A stretch of DNA of 64,000 nucleotides from Planktotalea arctica (lineage in GTDB: Bacteria; Pseudomonadota; Alphaproteobacteria; Rhodobacterales; Rhodobacteraceae): positions 186,001 to 250,000 of the forward strand of contig NZ_MUHR01000001.1 in the NCBI RefSeq assembly GCF_002105285.1, read 5' to 3'. A program made the translations under genes and the position numbers. Shown here piece by piece: positions 26,198-34,397 of this stretch (its first letter is position 1; every line of letters starts with the position of its first letter). The notes below the pieces were generated by a model. It saw only the letters and a program-made list of their open reading frames with translations. It did not search any database and had not been told where the DNA came from.

Positions 26198-26395
26198 GGA
26201 TCGAAGCTGAATTGTTTGGTGTGTATTTTGTATACAACGAGTAAAAATGCACTGCATTTCTTGCCGATACTCAAAAAAAGAGGCGGTCGAGATTAGCCTC
26301 TTTCATTGTGCGCTGAGCCGCGATGAAAATAGAAACCATCGCTGGCTTTGCTCGGTACCAGATAACACCGCGCGGGGCCCACAAGAAGAGACCGC

Positions 26396-26500
26396 ATGAA
26401 TGATTTTTTGACGCGTGCCGATTATGAAGCCTTTGCTGGCAATATTGATTTTCCACGCATGATTGTCACGACCAGATGTCACGCGGAGGCGCTGACATGA
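26396..26500 (+). pseudogene. 34-codon remnant, perhaps an aldehyde dehydrogenase N-terminus
   Basis: The short frame MNDFLTRADYEAFAGNIDFP followed by RMIVTTRC resembles the first residues of some aldehyde dehydrogenases (FLTRADY..A..IDFP) and then diverges. It stops at 26498-26500, overlapping the next remnant. It is too short to be functional and the family call is tentative. Confidence 0.35.
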
Positions 26501-27259
26501 GCTGCATCGGATTCCTTGGCGCAGGCCATATTGCAGCGCCTATGATGCGTTTCCTAGCGGGCAAAGGGCATGATGTGCTAGTGTCCAAGTGTGGTGCTGT
26601 CGTCGCGTCCGAGTTGGCGGCCTCGGTCGGGGCGAAGGTTATGGGCAACCAGCAGGTGGTTGATAGGGCTGAGATCGTGTTCCTTTGCCTGCGCCCAGCA
26701 GTCTGGCAAGAGGTGGTGAGTGGGCTGAATTTTTCGCGCGGACCAGCAGGTAATTTCGGTCATGGCGAACGTCCCCTTCGTATCGCTGTTAACTGCAATC
26801 GCGCCTGCACGTGATATTTATGTTACCATCCTGATCGGATTTCTGGTGCGGGGTGGATGTCCGCTTCCTGCTTTCCCGAAAGTGGAGCCATTGCGCAGTC
26901 TGTTCAGCCCTGAAAACCCCGTGATCCCCTTAAGCGCGGAGTCGCAGATTGCCGATCATTTTGCAGCCTCGGCACTGCTCTCTGCGGCGCTCACTGTGAT
27001 GTAGGATGGCGCGGACTGGCTTGGTGGGCAAACGGGTAGCCGCGCCGACGCTGATGCTTATGCGGCGTCCTTGGTCGCGGGTTTCATGCGCGATATTCCC
27101 AAAGACGGTCGGGGGCGCATCCTTGAGGCGCGCTCTGCTTTGGCATCGCCTGAAACGCTGAACCGTGCAGCCGTCGATGCGATGGAGGTGGCGGATACAC
27201 GCGCGACTATATGCAAAGTGATGCAAGAGCTAAGCGATAAGATGAAGGGTGGGTCATGA
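26497..27259 (+). pseudogene. Pyrroline-5-carboxylate-reductase-like gene, frameshifted
   Basis: The N-terminal part reads SCIGFLGAGHIAAPMMRFLA and continues to EIVFLCLRPAVWQEVVSGLN, a ProC/F420-dependent NADP-binding fold. Near 26745 the frame shifts. The match resumes as FVSLLTAIAPARDIYVTILI, then GGCPLPAFPKVEPL and HFAASALLSAAL. It is interrupted by an in-frame TAG at 27002-27004 and resumes as DGADWLGGQTGS to the end at 27259. One frameshift plus one nonsense codon make it non-functional. CGGAGG still precedes the original ATG. Confidence 0.8.
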
Positions 27260-27517
27260 GGTTCAATACCGTCTGAACTGTCCGCTATGGTGGCGGTGCG
27301 CCCGGGGTATCCACTTAACGCGCGATGCGGCAATGCTGCCCGTTCTGAGATGTGGCACACCCCTGACGCAACCGATGAGCGCTAGCGAGATCAGTGGGAT
27401 GAACGTGATGATCTACCAGATGGCGCGGAGCTATGGGGTTCTTTGGCGGACATGGAATAGGCTTGGCAGAACCAAGACGTGGATGCGCTGAATCAAATGT
27501 ATCACCTCTTGCTAATC
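27260..27517. other. Degenerate spacer without assignable gene
   Basis: Several frames are interrupted by stops. One frame shows GHGIGLAEP, another DPDGAELWGSLADME-like residues followed by AWQNQDVDALNQMYHLL. These look like decayed coding DNA, but I cannot name a parent gene. Confidence 0.4.
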
Positions 27518-27552
27518 GGCCCTTCGGGGAAAGTTTATTACGGAAGATGAAG
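27518..27552 (+). repeat. Dispersed intergenic repeat, copy 5
   Basis: GGCCCTTCGGGG hairpin, AAAGTTTATTA, then CGGAAGATGAAG. It is almost identical to copy 2 near 9.2 kb. No gene starts at its ATG. Confidence 0.7.
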
Positions 27553-27649
27553 GCACGCGGTTTCGCTCAAGTTTGTGCGCTGCGGCGTGCAACGCTATCT
27601 TGCCTGTGCACGGTCGTTTTGGCGCGCAGGCGTGGCTGGTGTAGCGCGA

Positions 27650-27687
27650 AAAGAAAGCGGGAGCGGAACTATTACGCTCCGCTCCCG
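27650..27687 (-). terminator. Rho-independent terminator of tauABC
   Basis: Arms CGGGAGCGGA (27658-27667) and TCCGCTCCCG (27678-27687) form a 10-bp stem. On the minus strand it is followed by CTTTCTTTTC. It lies about 30 bp after the tauC stop. Confidence 0.8.
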
Positions 27688-27714
27688 AGTAATTCAGGTC
27701 AGTTGTGGGAAGGT

Positions 27715-29025
27715 TTATACCTTCCCTTTCCATGGAACCAACCATGTTTCCAAAGCACGCACACCCACGTCGATCAAAAAGCCAATGACCCCGATCAGGA
27801 TGATGCCGACGAGAACAATGTCTGTTAGCTGGAACTTGGATGCGACGACGATCATCTTGCCAAGGCCAACTTCGGCCGCAACAAGTTCCGCCGCAACGAC
27901 CGTTCCCCAGCACACGCCCATCGCAACGCGCGCGCCTGTGAATATCTCAGGCAACGAGTTGGGCACGATGACCTTGCTCAGGATTTGCCACTTGGACGCC
28001 CCTAGCGAATAGGCCGCGTGCACCTTGGCGATGGCCACGCCCGATACGCCCGAGCGCGCGGCGATGATCATTATCCAGAGCGCCGCGAGGAACAGCAGGA
28101 TAACTTTGGATACTTCGCCGATGCCGAACCAGATGATCATCAGGGGGATCAAGGCCAGTGGCGGTACGGGGCGCATGAATTCCACGATGGGATCGAACCA
28201 GCCGCGCGACCAGTTGGTCAGGCCCATCGCATAGCCCAGCGGGATGCCGATCAGCGAGCCGAGTAGGAAGCCCCAAAGCACGCGCGACACCGACTTCCAT
28301 GTGTGCTCCCACAGGGTGAAGCCCTGATAGCCTTCCTTGTTGAGGCGGATGAAACGTTCCATCACGACCTCGGGGGCAGGTAGGTAGAGACGCGCCATGC
28401 GCAGGCCCGTCGCTGGCGCGAAGGTAGGCGTGCCCTTGTCAGTCAGACCGACCGTGCCTTCCGGGATGTCGATCTTTTCGCCTGGCGCAATGGGTATGCC
28501 GTTGATCGCCGTAACGGTCGAGCCGCCCTTCTTGGAGACCTCGTCATTGCTCCACACGTTCAGCACTTTGAAGCTGTAGCGCGCCGCAGTTAGCGTGTCG
28601 TTCTTTGCGAAACCATCACCCGGTTCGACCTCTGGCGCGTCCGGCTCGCGGCCCGGATTTCCCTCTGCATCAACGGTTTGCTGGATATCTTCGCGGTATA
28701 CGCGCACGGTAACGGTGGCGTCATCGCTTGTGCCATCCTCAAGCGTGGCGGTGTAGGTGAAGGTGGCGTCGCCCTGAAACGGGCCGGGCAATTTAGGAAG
28801 CGGGATCGCGGAATTGGTGAAGGCGACCCAAAGCCAGAATACTGTTGCGACCGAGATGATCGATGCGATGCGATTGGCCTTCACGGCGCTTTCATCGCCG
28901 AATGTCACCGTCTTGAGCGAGTTGAAACCCTCGCGTTGAAAATATTTAGACAATAGCCGGGACAGGACCAGATAACTGCCGAAGAAAGCGACGAGATAGA
29001 GTGCGAATATAATGAAACCGCTCAT
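27715..29025 (-). CDS. tauC: Taurine ABC transporter permease with extra periplasmic domain
   Basis: 436 residues, much longer than the usual 275 or so of TauC. Residues about 2-22 and 52-70 are two extra spans. Residues about 81-208 form a soluble insert with cadherin/VCBS-like features (KVLNVWSND, STVTAINGIPIAPGEKIDIP, GTPTFAPATG). The normal permease core follows from about 210, with the coupling EAA-like loop AAYSLGASKWQILSKVIVPN. The start overlaps the tauB stop (ATGA). It carries taurine through the inner membrane. The insert may interact with TauA or the cell wall, which is speculation. Confidence 0.88.
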   Translation of the reverse strand: MSGFIIFALYLVAFFGSYLVLSRLLSKYFQREGFNSLKTVTFGDESAVKANRIASIISVATVFWLWVAFTNSAIPLPKLPGPFQGDATFTYTATLEDGTSDDATVTVRVYREDIQQTVDAEGNPGREPDAPEVEPGDGFAKNDTLTAARYSFKVLNVWSNDEVSKKGGSTVTAINGIPIAPGEKIDIPEGTVGLTDKGTPTFAPATGLRMARLYLPAPEVVMERFIRLNKEGYQGFTLWEHTWKSVSRVLWGFLLGSLIGIPLGYAMGLTNWSRGWFDPIVEFMRPVPPLALIPLMIIWFGIGEVSKVILLFLAALWIMIIAARSGVSGVAIAKVHAAYSLGASKWQILSKVIVPNSLPEIFTGARVAMGVCWGTVVAAELVAAEVGLGKMIVVASKFQLTDIVLVGIILIGVIGFLIDVGVRALETWLVPWKGKV

Positions 29026-29828
29026 GATGCGTCCTCCGTCCGGCCCATGATTTCTTCTTCCATGCTCCAGATCATTTCGAGAATTTCCTCGCGCGTACTG
29101 GCATAATCTTTATGCTTTTTCACTTCGCGCAAATCATTGCCCACGCCAAGATCGGCAAAGGGCAGGCGGTATTCCTTATGAACGCGGCCGGGGCGCGGGG
29201 CCATGACCAACAAACGCTCTCCCAAAAGCAGCGCCTCTTCGACGGAGTGGGTGATCAGGATGATCGTCTTGCCGGTTTCGCGCCACAGATCAAGCACGAG
29301 GCCCTGCATCTTTTCGCGCGTCAACGCATCCAGCGCGCCGAGCGGTTCGTCCATGAGGATCACATCGGGATCATTGGCCAAGCAACGGGCAAGGGCGACG
29401 CGTTGCTGCATACCGCCGGAAAGTTCGTAAATCGCCTTTTCTTTGAAATCCCCGAGGCCGACGACCTCGAGCAGATGCTCGACGTTTTCTTTGCTCTCTG
29501 CGCGGCTGACGCCCTTCATGTCGGGTCCAAAGCTGACGTTTTCGCGCACTGTCATCCACTCGAAGAGGGCACCTTGCTGGAACACCATACCGCGATCGGC
29601 GCTGGGTCCGATGACCTTCTTGTCGTTCAGAATGATGTTGCCCTCGGTCGGGGCAAGGAAGCCGGCGACGATGTTCAAAAGCGTGGTCTTGCCGCAACCC
29701 GAGGGACCAAGCACGCTCATCAATTCGCCGGATTTAATGTCAAGGGACACGTTTTGTAACGCTTGTACATGCCCGCCATTGGGCAACTCAAACCGCATGG
29801 AAACATTGTCGATCAAAAGTTCAGACAT
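29022..29828 (-). CDS. tauB: Taurine ABC transporter ATP-binding protein
   Basis: 268 residues of the nitrate/sulfonate/taurine importer ATPase group. Walker A is GPSGCGKTT near residue 42, the Q-loop is VFQQGALFEW, the signature is LSGGMQQRVALARCLANDPD, Walker B is VILMDEPLGALD, and the switch histidine is in ILITHSVEEALLLGERL. It powers uptake together with TauC and TauA. It is separated from tauA by a hairpin that probably trims transcription into tauBC. Confidence 0.93.
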   Translation of the reverse strand: MSELLIDNVSMRFELPNGGHVQALQNVSLDIKSGELMSVLGPSGCGKTTLLNIVAGFLAPTEGNIILNDKKVIGPSADRGMVFQQGALFEWMTVRENVSFGPDMKGVSRAESKENVEHLLEVVGLGDFKEKAIYELSGGMQQRVALARCLANDPDVILMDEPLGALDALTREKMQGLVLDLWRETGKTIILITHSVEEALLLGERLLVMAPRPGRVHKEYRLPFADLGVGNDLREVKKHKDYASTREEILEMIWSMEEEIMGRTEDAS

Positions 29829-29862
29829 CTGTTCCTCTCCGCCCCTTTTGGAGCTGCTATTC

Positions 29863-29902
29863 GGGAAAAAAGAAGGCGGGCACTTTGTTCAAGCGCCCGC
29901 CT
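29863..29902 (-). terminator. Hairpin between tauA and tauB (attenuator-like)
   Basis: Arms AGGCGGGC and GCCCGCCT pair perfectly. On the minus strand TTCTTTTTT follows. It lies 14 bp after the tauA stop, so it should let tauA be expressed above tauBC, as is common for binding-protein genes. Confidence 0.75.
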
Positions 29903-29916
29903 CAGATGGTTAAACC

Positions 29917-30915
29917 TTACTTGATTGCTTCAAGTGGGCCCGTGTTTACGTTGTCGGCATAAGATGCTTTTGCCGCGTCAATGGAACTGGCTGCAACGAA
30001 GACGTCTGCCACGCCCTTCATGAACTCTTGCGCTGTGCCACCAAGCCATGCGCCGCTCAACTGCTCTTCAACAGTCGGGAAAACGAATGTGGCCAAGCTG
30101 GAGGCCGCATCGGCTTCGGACATTCCCGCGTCTTTTGCGATCACGGGAAGCATTTTGGATTGCATGGCCTCATCCGCCCACATCGCGTTTGCGTCTGCGG
30201 TGACTTTCAGGAACTTCGCGACCATGTCTGCGTTCTCTGCAACGTAGGATGTTGGTGCCGTCGTCGCGTCAAATACCAGAATGCCGAGTTCCATCTTCTC
30301 TGCGCCCGTCAAAAGAATATTGCCGCTTTCTTTCATGCGCTTCAAAGCACCGCCCCAACCGCAAGCCATGTCGACTGCGCCCTGCGCAAGTGCCGCTTGG
30401 CCTTCTGCCGGTGCCATATCCACAACTGTCAGGCCATCAACGTCAACGCCAAAGTGCGCCATCTGCTTCAAGAAGCCGTAATGTGCCGCTGTACCAAGTG
30501 GAACGGCGACCTTCTTGCCGGCCAATTCACCCGCAGAATCTTTGTCGATCTCAAGAGCCGCAGAGACGACGCAGTTGTCATTATCTGCGTAGGAGACTGC
30601 TACGTCGACAACCTGAAGGTCTTGACCTGCAGATGTTGCAACAACGAAGGGCGGGATGCCCTGCGAGACGGAAAGCTGAACGTCGCCCGAAGCCATGGCA
30701 GCAGACATTGCTGTGCCTGTGTCAAAGGACACCCACTTTACTTCGGTGCCGAGGGCTTCGTCGTACATGCCTTCCGCTTTTGCGAACTGGAATGGCATTG
30801 GCCACTCTAGAAAGTAACCGACTGTCAGCCCGCCGTGGCCGTCGGCCATAGCTTGCGCACCCGAAAGCATCGCGACGCCGGCGACGGCACTCATCAGTTT
30901 GGATTTAAATGTCAT
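29917..30915 (-). CDS. tauA: Periplasmic taurine-binding protein
   Basis: 332 residues from ATG 30915 (GGGAG upstream). The Sec signal peptide is about residues 1-24, ending SGAQAMADG. The mature part has the TauA/SsuA fold (GYFLEWPMPFQFAKAEGMYD, VPLGTAAHYGFLKQMAHFGV, VDMACGWGGALKRMKES). It captures taurine for TauBC. It is divergent from tpa across about 400 bp. The open frame extends upstream of 30915 but has no signal peptide there, so the longer start is rejected. Confidence 0.92.
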   Translation of the reverse strand: MTFKSKLMSAVAGVAMLSGAQAMADGHGGLTVGYFLEWPMPFQFAKAEGMYDEALGTEVKWVSFDTGTAMSAAMASGDVQLSVSQGIPPFVVATSAGQDLQVVDVAVSYADNDNCVVSAALEIDKDSAGELAGKKVAVPLGTAAHYGFLKQMAHFGVDVDGLTVVDMAPAEGQAALAQGAVDMACGWGGALKRMKESGNILLTGAEKMELGILVFDATTAPTSYVAENADMVAKFLKVTADANAMWADEAMQSKMLPVIAKDAGMSEADAASSLATFVFPTVEEQLSGAWLGGTAQEFMKGVADVFVAASSIDAAKASYADNVNTGPLEAIK

Positions 30916-31033
30916 GTTGTAATCTCCCAATTGCACGCCATTCGGCGCGTTCGACCGGCATTTTTGCCGTTTTCGTTGAAAACACGCGAGTTGCGCGTCT
31001 TTGCACTGCACAGAGCAACGCAAAATCGTGTTT

Positions 31034-31055
31034 GTTGCAAATCGTTTTTTGCAAC
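31034..31055. promoter_or_regulatory. Inverted repeat in the tauA-tpa intergenic region
   Basis: GTTGCAAA and TTTGCAAC, exact complements, are separated by 6 bp. The site lies about 120 bp upstream of the tauA start. It could be an operator for a second regulator or part of the promoter. The rest of 30916-31312 holds the TauR boxes and no gene. Confidence 0.4.
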
Positions 31056-31176
31056 GCCCGCTGCTCAGCAAGCCACGTTTGGCACTGCCAAGCAACTCAC
31101 TATTTGCAGAAAAGCGCTTGGAATCCAGATGTGTAACGGGCGGCAGCGGCCTTTTGCAGCGTAAGTTGTGCATCGT

Positions 31177-31209
31177 TTGGACCTAATGAGCGTGATCAAC
31201 TGGCCCTAT
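31177..31209 (+). promoter_or_regulatory. Probable TauR operator upstream of tpa
   Basis: TTGGACCTAA at 31177-31186 and CTGGCCCTAT at 31200-31209 are 23 bp apart and read toward tpa. The second box is identical to both boxes upstream of xsc. The spacing is conserved at all three taurine promoters. Confidence 0.68.
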
Positions 31210-31312
31210 TCGAACCTTAGATTTGCATATGAATTGATCACATCATGCCCCTGATTCACTGGGGTGTTCCTGTGCGCCGACGGATCGGCGCCAGCTAAAT
31301 AGGATGATGGCG

Positions 31313-32704
31313 ATGGACGGTACATTCAAAGATAATGACTACTCCAGAATTGTGGACGCGGATCGTGCACATGTCTGGCATCATTTGATCCAGCATAAAG
31401 GTTTTGAGACCGGCGAGCCGCGTATCATTATCGAAGGCAAGGACATGAAGGTCTGGGACCAGCACGGCAAAGAGCATATCGATGCGGTGTCGGGCGGTGT
31501 TTGGACCGTCAACGTCGGTTATGGCCGCGAGAGCATCGCGGACGCCGTGCGCGATCAGTTGGTCAAGATGAACTTCTTTGGCGGCACCGTCGGCTCTATC
31601 CCCGGCGCGCTTTTTGCCGAAAAGTTGATTTCCAAAATGCCGGGCATGAGCCGCGTATATTACGCGAACTCCGGTTCTGAAGCGAACGAGAAGGGCTTTA
31701 AGATCGTCCGTCAAATCGCGCACAAGCGTTATGGGGGCAAGAAGCACAAGATCCTCTACCGTGACCGCGACTATCACGGCTCAACTCTTGCGACGATGTC
31801 TGCAGGCGGCCAAGACGAGCGCAATGCGCAGTACGGCCCCTTCGCGCCAGGTTTTATCCGCGTTCCGCACTGCATGGAGTACCGCAAGCACGAGCAAGCT
31901 GGCGCACCTGATGAGGGTTACGGCGTTTGGGCGGCGAACCAGATCGAGGAAGTCATCTTGCGCGAAGGCGCTGACACGGTTGGCGCGCTTTGCCTTGAGC
32001 CAGTGACCGCTGGCGGCGGCGTGATTACTCCGCCCGAAGGCTACTGGGAGCGCGTTCAGGAAATTTGCAAGAAGTACGATATCCTTCTGCACATCGATGA
32101 AGTCGTTTGCGGCGTTGGCCGCACGGGCACATGGTTCGGTTACCAGAACTACGACATCAAGCCAGACATCGTCACAATGGCGAAGGGTGTTGCCTCCGGT
32201 TATGCTGCTATCTCTTGCTGCGTGACCACGGAGGAGGTGTTTGACATGTTCAAGGACGATTCATCAGATCCTTTGAACTACTTCCGCGATATTTCCACGT
32301 TCGGCGGCTGCACCGCAGGCCCAGCGGCGGCGATTGAGAACATGCGCATCGTCGAGGACGAAGGCTTGCTACAGAATACCCTGAATATGGGTGAGCACAT
32401 GATGAACAACCTTCATGTGCTTATGGAAAAGCACGCAGTCATCGGCGATGTGCGCGGCAAAGGTTTGTTCATCGGGGCCGAACTGGTTTCGGATCGCGGC
32501 ACGAAAGATCCATTGAACGAGAAGATAGTTGGCGCTGTCGTTGCGGATTGCATGGCGCAGGGCGTGATCATCGGCGCGACCAACCGCTCGATTCCTGGTA
32601 AGAACAACACGCTCTGCTTCTCGCCTGCGCTGATTGCGACGGCGGATGATATCGACCACATCACTGATGCCGTCGATCAAGCGCTGACCCGTGTCATGAA
32701 CTAA
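31313..32704 (+). CDS. tpa: Taurine--pyruvate aminotransferase
   Basis: 463 residues from ATG 31313 (AGGA 9 bp upstream). Two further ATGs at 31304 and 31307 are in frame but abut the AGG, so they are less likely. It is a class III PLP aminotransferase that converts taurine and pyruvate to sulfoacetaldehyde and alanine. Motifs are VYYANSGSEANEKGFKIVRQ, LLHIDEVVCGVGRTGTWFGY and the PLP lysine in IVTMAKGVASGYAAISC. It feeds Xsc. A strong terminator follows. Confidence 0.93.
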   Translation: MDGTFKDNDYSRIVDADRAHVWHHLIQHKGFETGEPRIIIEGKDMKVWDQHGKEHIDAVSGGVWTVNVGYGRESIADAVRDQLVKMNFFGGTVGSIPGALFAEKLISKMPGMSRVYYANSGSEANEKGFKIVRQIAHKRYGGKKHKILYRDRDYHGSTLATMSAGGQDERNAQYGPFAPGFIRVPHCMEYRKHEQAGAPDEGYGVWAANQIEEVILREGADTVGALCLEPVTAGGGVITPPEGYWERVQEICKKYDILLHIDEVVCGVGRTGTWFGYQNYDIKPDIVTMAKGVASGYAAISCCVTTEEVFDMFKDDSSDPLNYFRDISTFGGCTAGPAAAIENMRIVEDEGLLQNTLNMGEHMMNNLHVLMEKHAVIGDVRGKGLFIGAELVSDRGTKDPLNEKIVGAVVADCMAQGVIIGATNRSIPGKNNTLCFSPALIATADDIDHITDAVDQALTRVMN

Positions 32705-32727
32705 GTTCGCGACTTGGTTCTTGATTG

Positions 32728-32756
32728 AAAGGCCGGAGTAAAATCCGGCCTTTCTT
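32728..32756. terminator. Bidirectional terminator between tpa and a methyltransferase gene
   Basis: GGCCGGA and TCCGGCC arms with a six-base loop; TTTCTT follows on the plus strand and a T-rich flank on the minus strand. It serves the convergent tpa and methyltransferase genes. Confidence 0.8.
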
Positions 32757-33387
32757 AAATTTTGCGCGCCACCACATAGCGCGAGGGCGGGCTCGCGGGG
32801 TGATTGCCGCACTCCACGATCTCGAAGCCTGCGGTCTCTATCATCTGGTCATAGGCCGTGACGGAAAAGCTCTGCACGAAGGGCGCTTTGCCAAGCAATT
32901 GGGCCAATGGGATCAATTTAAGCACCAGCTTGATTTTAAAGCTTGCATCACTCAGGCAAGGGGTTTTGCTGATCAATAGGCCGCCCGGGCGAAGCGCTTG
33001 GTGAGCGGCATCCAGCGCCGCGGGAATATCGGTAAGCAGATGCAACAGGTTGAACGCCAACACTGCATCAAGTCCTTCATGCGCGTGAATACCCTCCAAA
33101 GCGGGATGTGCCTCAAAGCTCAGGTTTGGCAGGCTCGTCTCGGACACTTTGGCGCGTGCGATCTTGATCATCTCGCTGGAAATATCCGTTCCGTGATACA
33201 TGCCGACGCTTTGCGCCAGAAGCAGCGCGGTGGAGCCGGTGCCGCAGCCAATCTCCAAAACCGTATCCTCGGCGCGAAAATGGCTGCGCGTGCGCTCCAG
33301 CGTGTAGGTATATGCGGCCATGTCCCGGATCGGATCATTCGCATATTTCGCCGCTGCCTTATCCCAAAAGCGTGTTTGATCAATCAT
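32755..33387 (-). CDS. SAM-dependent methyltransferase (class I)
   Basis: 210 residues from ATG 33387 with AAGGAG upstream. Motif I VLEIGCGTGSTALLLAQ is near residue 45, followed by YHGTDISSEMIKIARAK and the later VLAFNLLHLLTD. This is a Rossmann-fold methyltransferase of the Methyltransf_11/25 kind with about 210 residues, as usual for small-molecule enzymes. The substrate is unknown. It is divergent from the LysR gene, which may regulate it. Confidence 0.85.
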   Translation of the reverse strand: MIDQTRFWDKAAAKYANDPIRDMAAYTYTLERTRSHFRAEDTVLEIGCGTGSTALLLAQSVGMYHGTDISSEMIKIARAKVSETSLPNLSFEAHPALEGIHAHEGLDAVLAFNLLHLLTDIPAALDAAHQALRPGGLLISKTPCLSDASFKIKLVLKLIPLAQLLGKAPFVQSFSVTAYDQMIETAGFEIVECGNHPASPPSRYVVARKI

Positions 33388-33470
33388 GTGGATCTCCTTC
33401 ACGAGCACCCTAATTCATGCGCATAACGTGGGGAATTGCCGAAATTTGTCTTTATGGTATACGTTTTCGC

Positions 33471-34367
33471 ATGAATTGGCAGGCGATCTCCTTCGATTGG
33501 AACCAGACGCGCGCGTTTTTGGCAGTGCTTGAGACGGGCTCGCTTTCGGCGGCGGCGCGCGAATTACGTCAGACGCAGCCCACAATAGGCCGCCAGATTA
33601 CGGCGTTGGAGGCCGAATTGGGCGTTACCCTGTTCGAGCGCGCGGGACGCTCTCTCAAGGTGACGCAAACCGGGCTTGATCTGGCTGAGCACGTGCGCGT
33701 GATGGCGGATGCGGCAGGGCGCGTTTCGATGCTGGCGTCGGGGCAATCGCAGGCTGTCGAGGGGGTCGTGCGGATCACCGCGTCGGATGTGTTTGCAGCC
33801 TACCTTTTGCCGCCGATCGTCGCCAAACTGCGCGTTCTGGCGCCCAAGATTACCCTCGACATCGTCGCAACGAACGACATCAGCGATCTGGTGCAGCGCG
33901 AGGCCGATATCGCGGTGCGTCATGTGCGACCCGATGCCCCCGATCTGATCGCGCGTATGGTGCACGATTCAAAAGCGTCATTCTATGCCGCCAGTAGCTA
34001 TCTTGCGCGGCGCGGTAAACCGAAAGACATCGCTGCCCTCGGCGCGCATGATTTTGTTTGCTTCGGGGATATCCCGCAAAGCATTAGCTACTTTGCGCCA
34101 CTTGGCATTCCCGTCGAGCCAAGCAACTTTCGCGTCGTTTCCGCCAACGGATTGGTGGCTTGGGAAATGGTGAAGCAGGGTTTCGGGATTTCGCCCATGT
34201 CCGTCGATGTCGCTGCAATGACGTCGGGGGTCGAGCAGGTCTTGCCAGACATGGAGCCGTTTTTCTTTCCCACATGGCTGGTCACGCACCGCGAGTTGCA
34301 CACTTCGCGCAGGATCAGGCTGGTGTTTGATCTGCTTGCCGCAGAGCTGCCCAAAAGCATGTCTTGA
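33471..34367 (+). CDS. LysR family transcriptional regulator
   Basis: 298 residues from ATG 33471 (MNWQAISFDWNQTRAF). The N-terminal helix-turn-helix reads TGSLSAAARELRQTQPTIGR followed by QITALEAELGVTLFERAGRS. A periplasmic-binding-like effector domain follows, as usual for LysR proteins. The longer open frame upstream starts before homologues do. It diverges from the methyltransferase gene over 83 bp, the usual LysR arrangement, so that gene is the first candidate target. Confidence 0.9.
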   Translation: MNWQAISFDWNQTRAFLAVLETGSLSAAARELRQTQPTIGRQITALEAELGVTLFERAGRSLKVTQTGLDLAEHVRVMADAAGRVSMLASGQSQAVEGVVRITASDVFAAYLLPPIVAKLRVLAPKITLDIVATNDISDLVQREADIAVRHVRPDAPDLIARMVHDSKASFYAASSYLARRGKPKDIAALGAHDFVCFGDIPQSISYFAPLGIPVEPSNFRVVSANGLVAWEMVKQGFGISPMSVDVAAMTSGVEQVLPDMEPFFFPTWLVTHRELHTSRRIRLVFDLLAAELPKSMS

Positions 34368-34397
34368 CGCCCTGAAAGCCGCGGCGCAGCATGGCAT

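Noticed and set aside
27249-27491. GHGIGL motif suggesting an M24 peptidase or creatinase remnant
   Set aside because: Only six residues match and no other metal-ligand motifs follow.
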